From NCBI GenBank assembly GCA_964512305.1, contig CAZEIW010000027.1, forward strand, positions 1 through 24,550: DNA of 24,550 nucleotides, in the 5' to 3' direction. This document shows, piece by piece, positions 24,098-24,550 of the stretch. A model generated the notes under the pieces. It was given only the letters and a program-made list of their open reading frames with translations. It was not told where the DNA came from and ran no database searches. This DNA comes from CAZEIW01 sp964512305. GTDB taxonomy: Bacteria > Pseudomonadota > Gammaproteobacteria > Burkholderiales > Burkholderiaceae_F. The first letter of the stretch is position 1; each line of letters starts with the position of its first letter. A program made the translations under genes and the position numbers.

Positions 24098-24550
24098 ATG
24101 TTGAATCTCCGGAACTGTCTGACGGCCTCGAAGCGGCCGACCCACACGACGGCTACGATTGCCGCTATCACCATCTTCGTCGCCATCGCGGCACCGGCCC
24201 GAGCGGCCGATCCGACGCTCGATTGGCAGCAGCTGTCGGGGTTGACGAAGGTCGTCTACGACAAGGGCACGCAGATCGAGCTCCCGCCGCCGGTCACGAC
24301 CGTGCTCAAGCTCAAGGAGCCGCAGTACGCGCCCAAGATCTGGCAGGCGACGTACCAGAGCGAAGACAAGGTCAAGCACGGCTTCGCTCCGCTGAACGAC
24401 AAGTCCGGCTACCTGCTGTTCCGGCGCGACCCGCTGGGCGGTCTTTCGCTCTACTTGACGGCGCCCGACTTCCACCTGGTCGCGGCGGCACGCAGCGACC
24501 GGGGGAGCGGCTTCGTTACGATCGAGCGCGACGAGGCGCAAAGCGGCCTG
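24098..24550 (+). CDS. Exported protein of unknown function (3' partial)
   Basis: The frame from the ATG at 24098 is open to the window end (151 codons). A GAGGGG site lies four bases upstream, slightly close; a TTG at 24101 is a possible alternative start. The N-terminus is a signal peptide (hydrophobic stretch ATIAAITIFVAIAAPARA, cleavage likely after ARA). The mature part begins ADPTLDWQQLSGLTKVVYDK and contains repeated Lys/Gln/Tyr-rich strands such as KEPQYAPKIWQATYQSEDKVKHGF and SGYLLFRRDPLGGLSLYL. This composition suggests a beta-rich periplasmic domain. I do not recognise the family. Confidence 0.75.
   Translation, partial: MLNLRNCLTASKRPTHTTATIAAITIFVAIAAPARAADPTLDWQQLSGLTKVVYDKGTQIELPPPVTTVLKLKEPQYAPKIWQATYQSEDKVKHGFAPLNDKSGYLLFRRDPLGGLSLYLTAPDFHLVAAARSDRGSGFVTIERDEAQSGL

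Noticed and set aside
23804..24541. Minus-strand open frame of 245 codons over the end of the radical SAM gene and the last gene
   Set aside because: It crosses the intergenic leader with its inverted repeat and lacks motifs. The plus strand has a signal peptide and ribosome-binding site in the same region.

Overview
The window is GC-rich and densely coded, and every credible gene lies on the plus strand. Codon use, the Tad pilus gene order, the FixL/FixJ-like pair and the sugar ABC operon suggest a betaproteobacterium, probably Burkholderiales. That placement is inferred from gene content, not from a phylogenetic marker. I see no tRNA, rRNA, CRISPR array, insertion sequence or integrase.

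Bases 1-6574 hold a carbohydrate-type ABC transport operon of the ribose (CUT2) class. It has two tandem periplasmic binding proteins (the first cut by the window start), a double-cassette ATPase, and two permeases joined by overlapping stop/start codons. It ends with an HpcH/HpaI-family aldolase that keeps the metal and catalytic residues. Import of a sugar or sugar acid followed by retro-aldol cleavage is the natural reading; the substrate cannot be read from sequence. Bases 6575-7703 are mostly non-coding and contain one small exported protein of unknown function.

Bases 7704-10792 encode a soluble GAF-like/PAS/PAS/PAS histidine kinase and a FixJ/NarL-type response regulator, overlapping by four bases and followed by a hairpin terminator.

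Bases 11057-23131 are a nearly complete Tad (Flp, type IVc) pilus locus: flp pilin, cpaA prepilin peptidase, an AAA+ ATPase not part of the textbook Tad set, cpaB, cpaC secretin, a small lipoprotein, two TadE-like pseudopilins, a TadG-like von Willebrand A protein, cpaE/tadZ, cpaF/tadA, tadB and tadC. No TadD-type TPR protein is seen here. The two-component system just upstream is a plausible regulator of this locus (inference).

Downstream come a compact radical SAM protein resembling a shortened PA0069/SplB-like protein (23194-23967) and the start of an exported protein of unknown function (24098 to the window end), whose leader carries a perfect 11-bp inverted repeat. The observations most worth following are the embedded AAA+ ATPase, the shortened radical SAM protein, the TadZ P-loop lacking its lysine, and the perfect inverted repeats upstream of the kinase and of the last gene.
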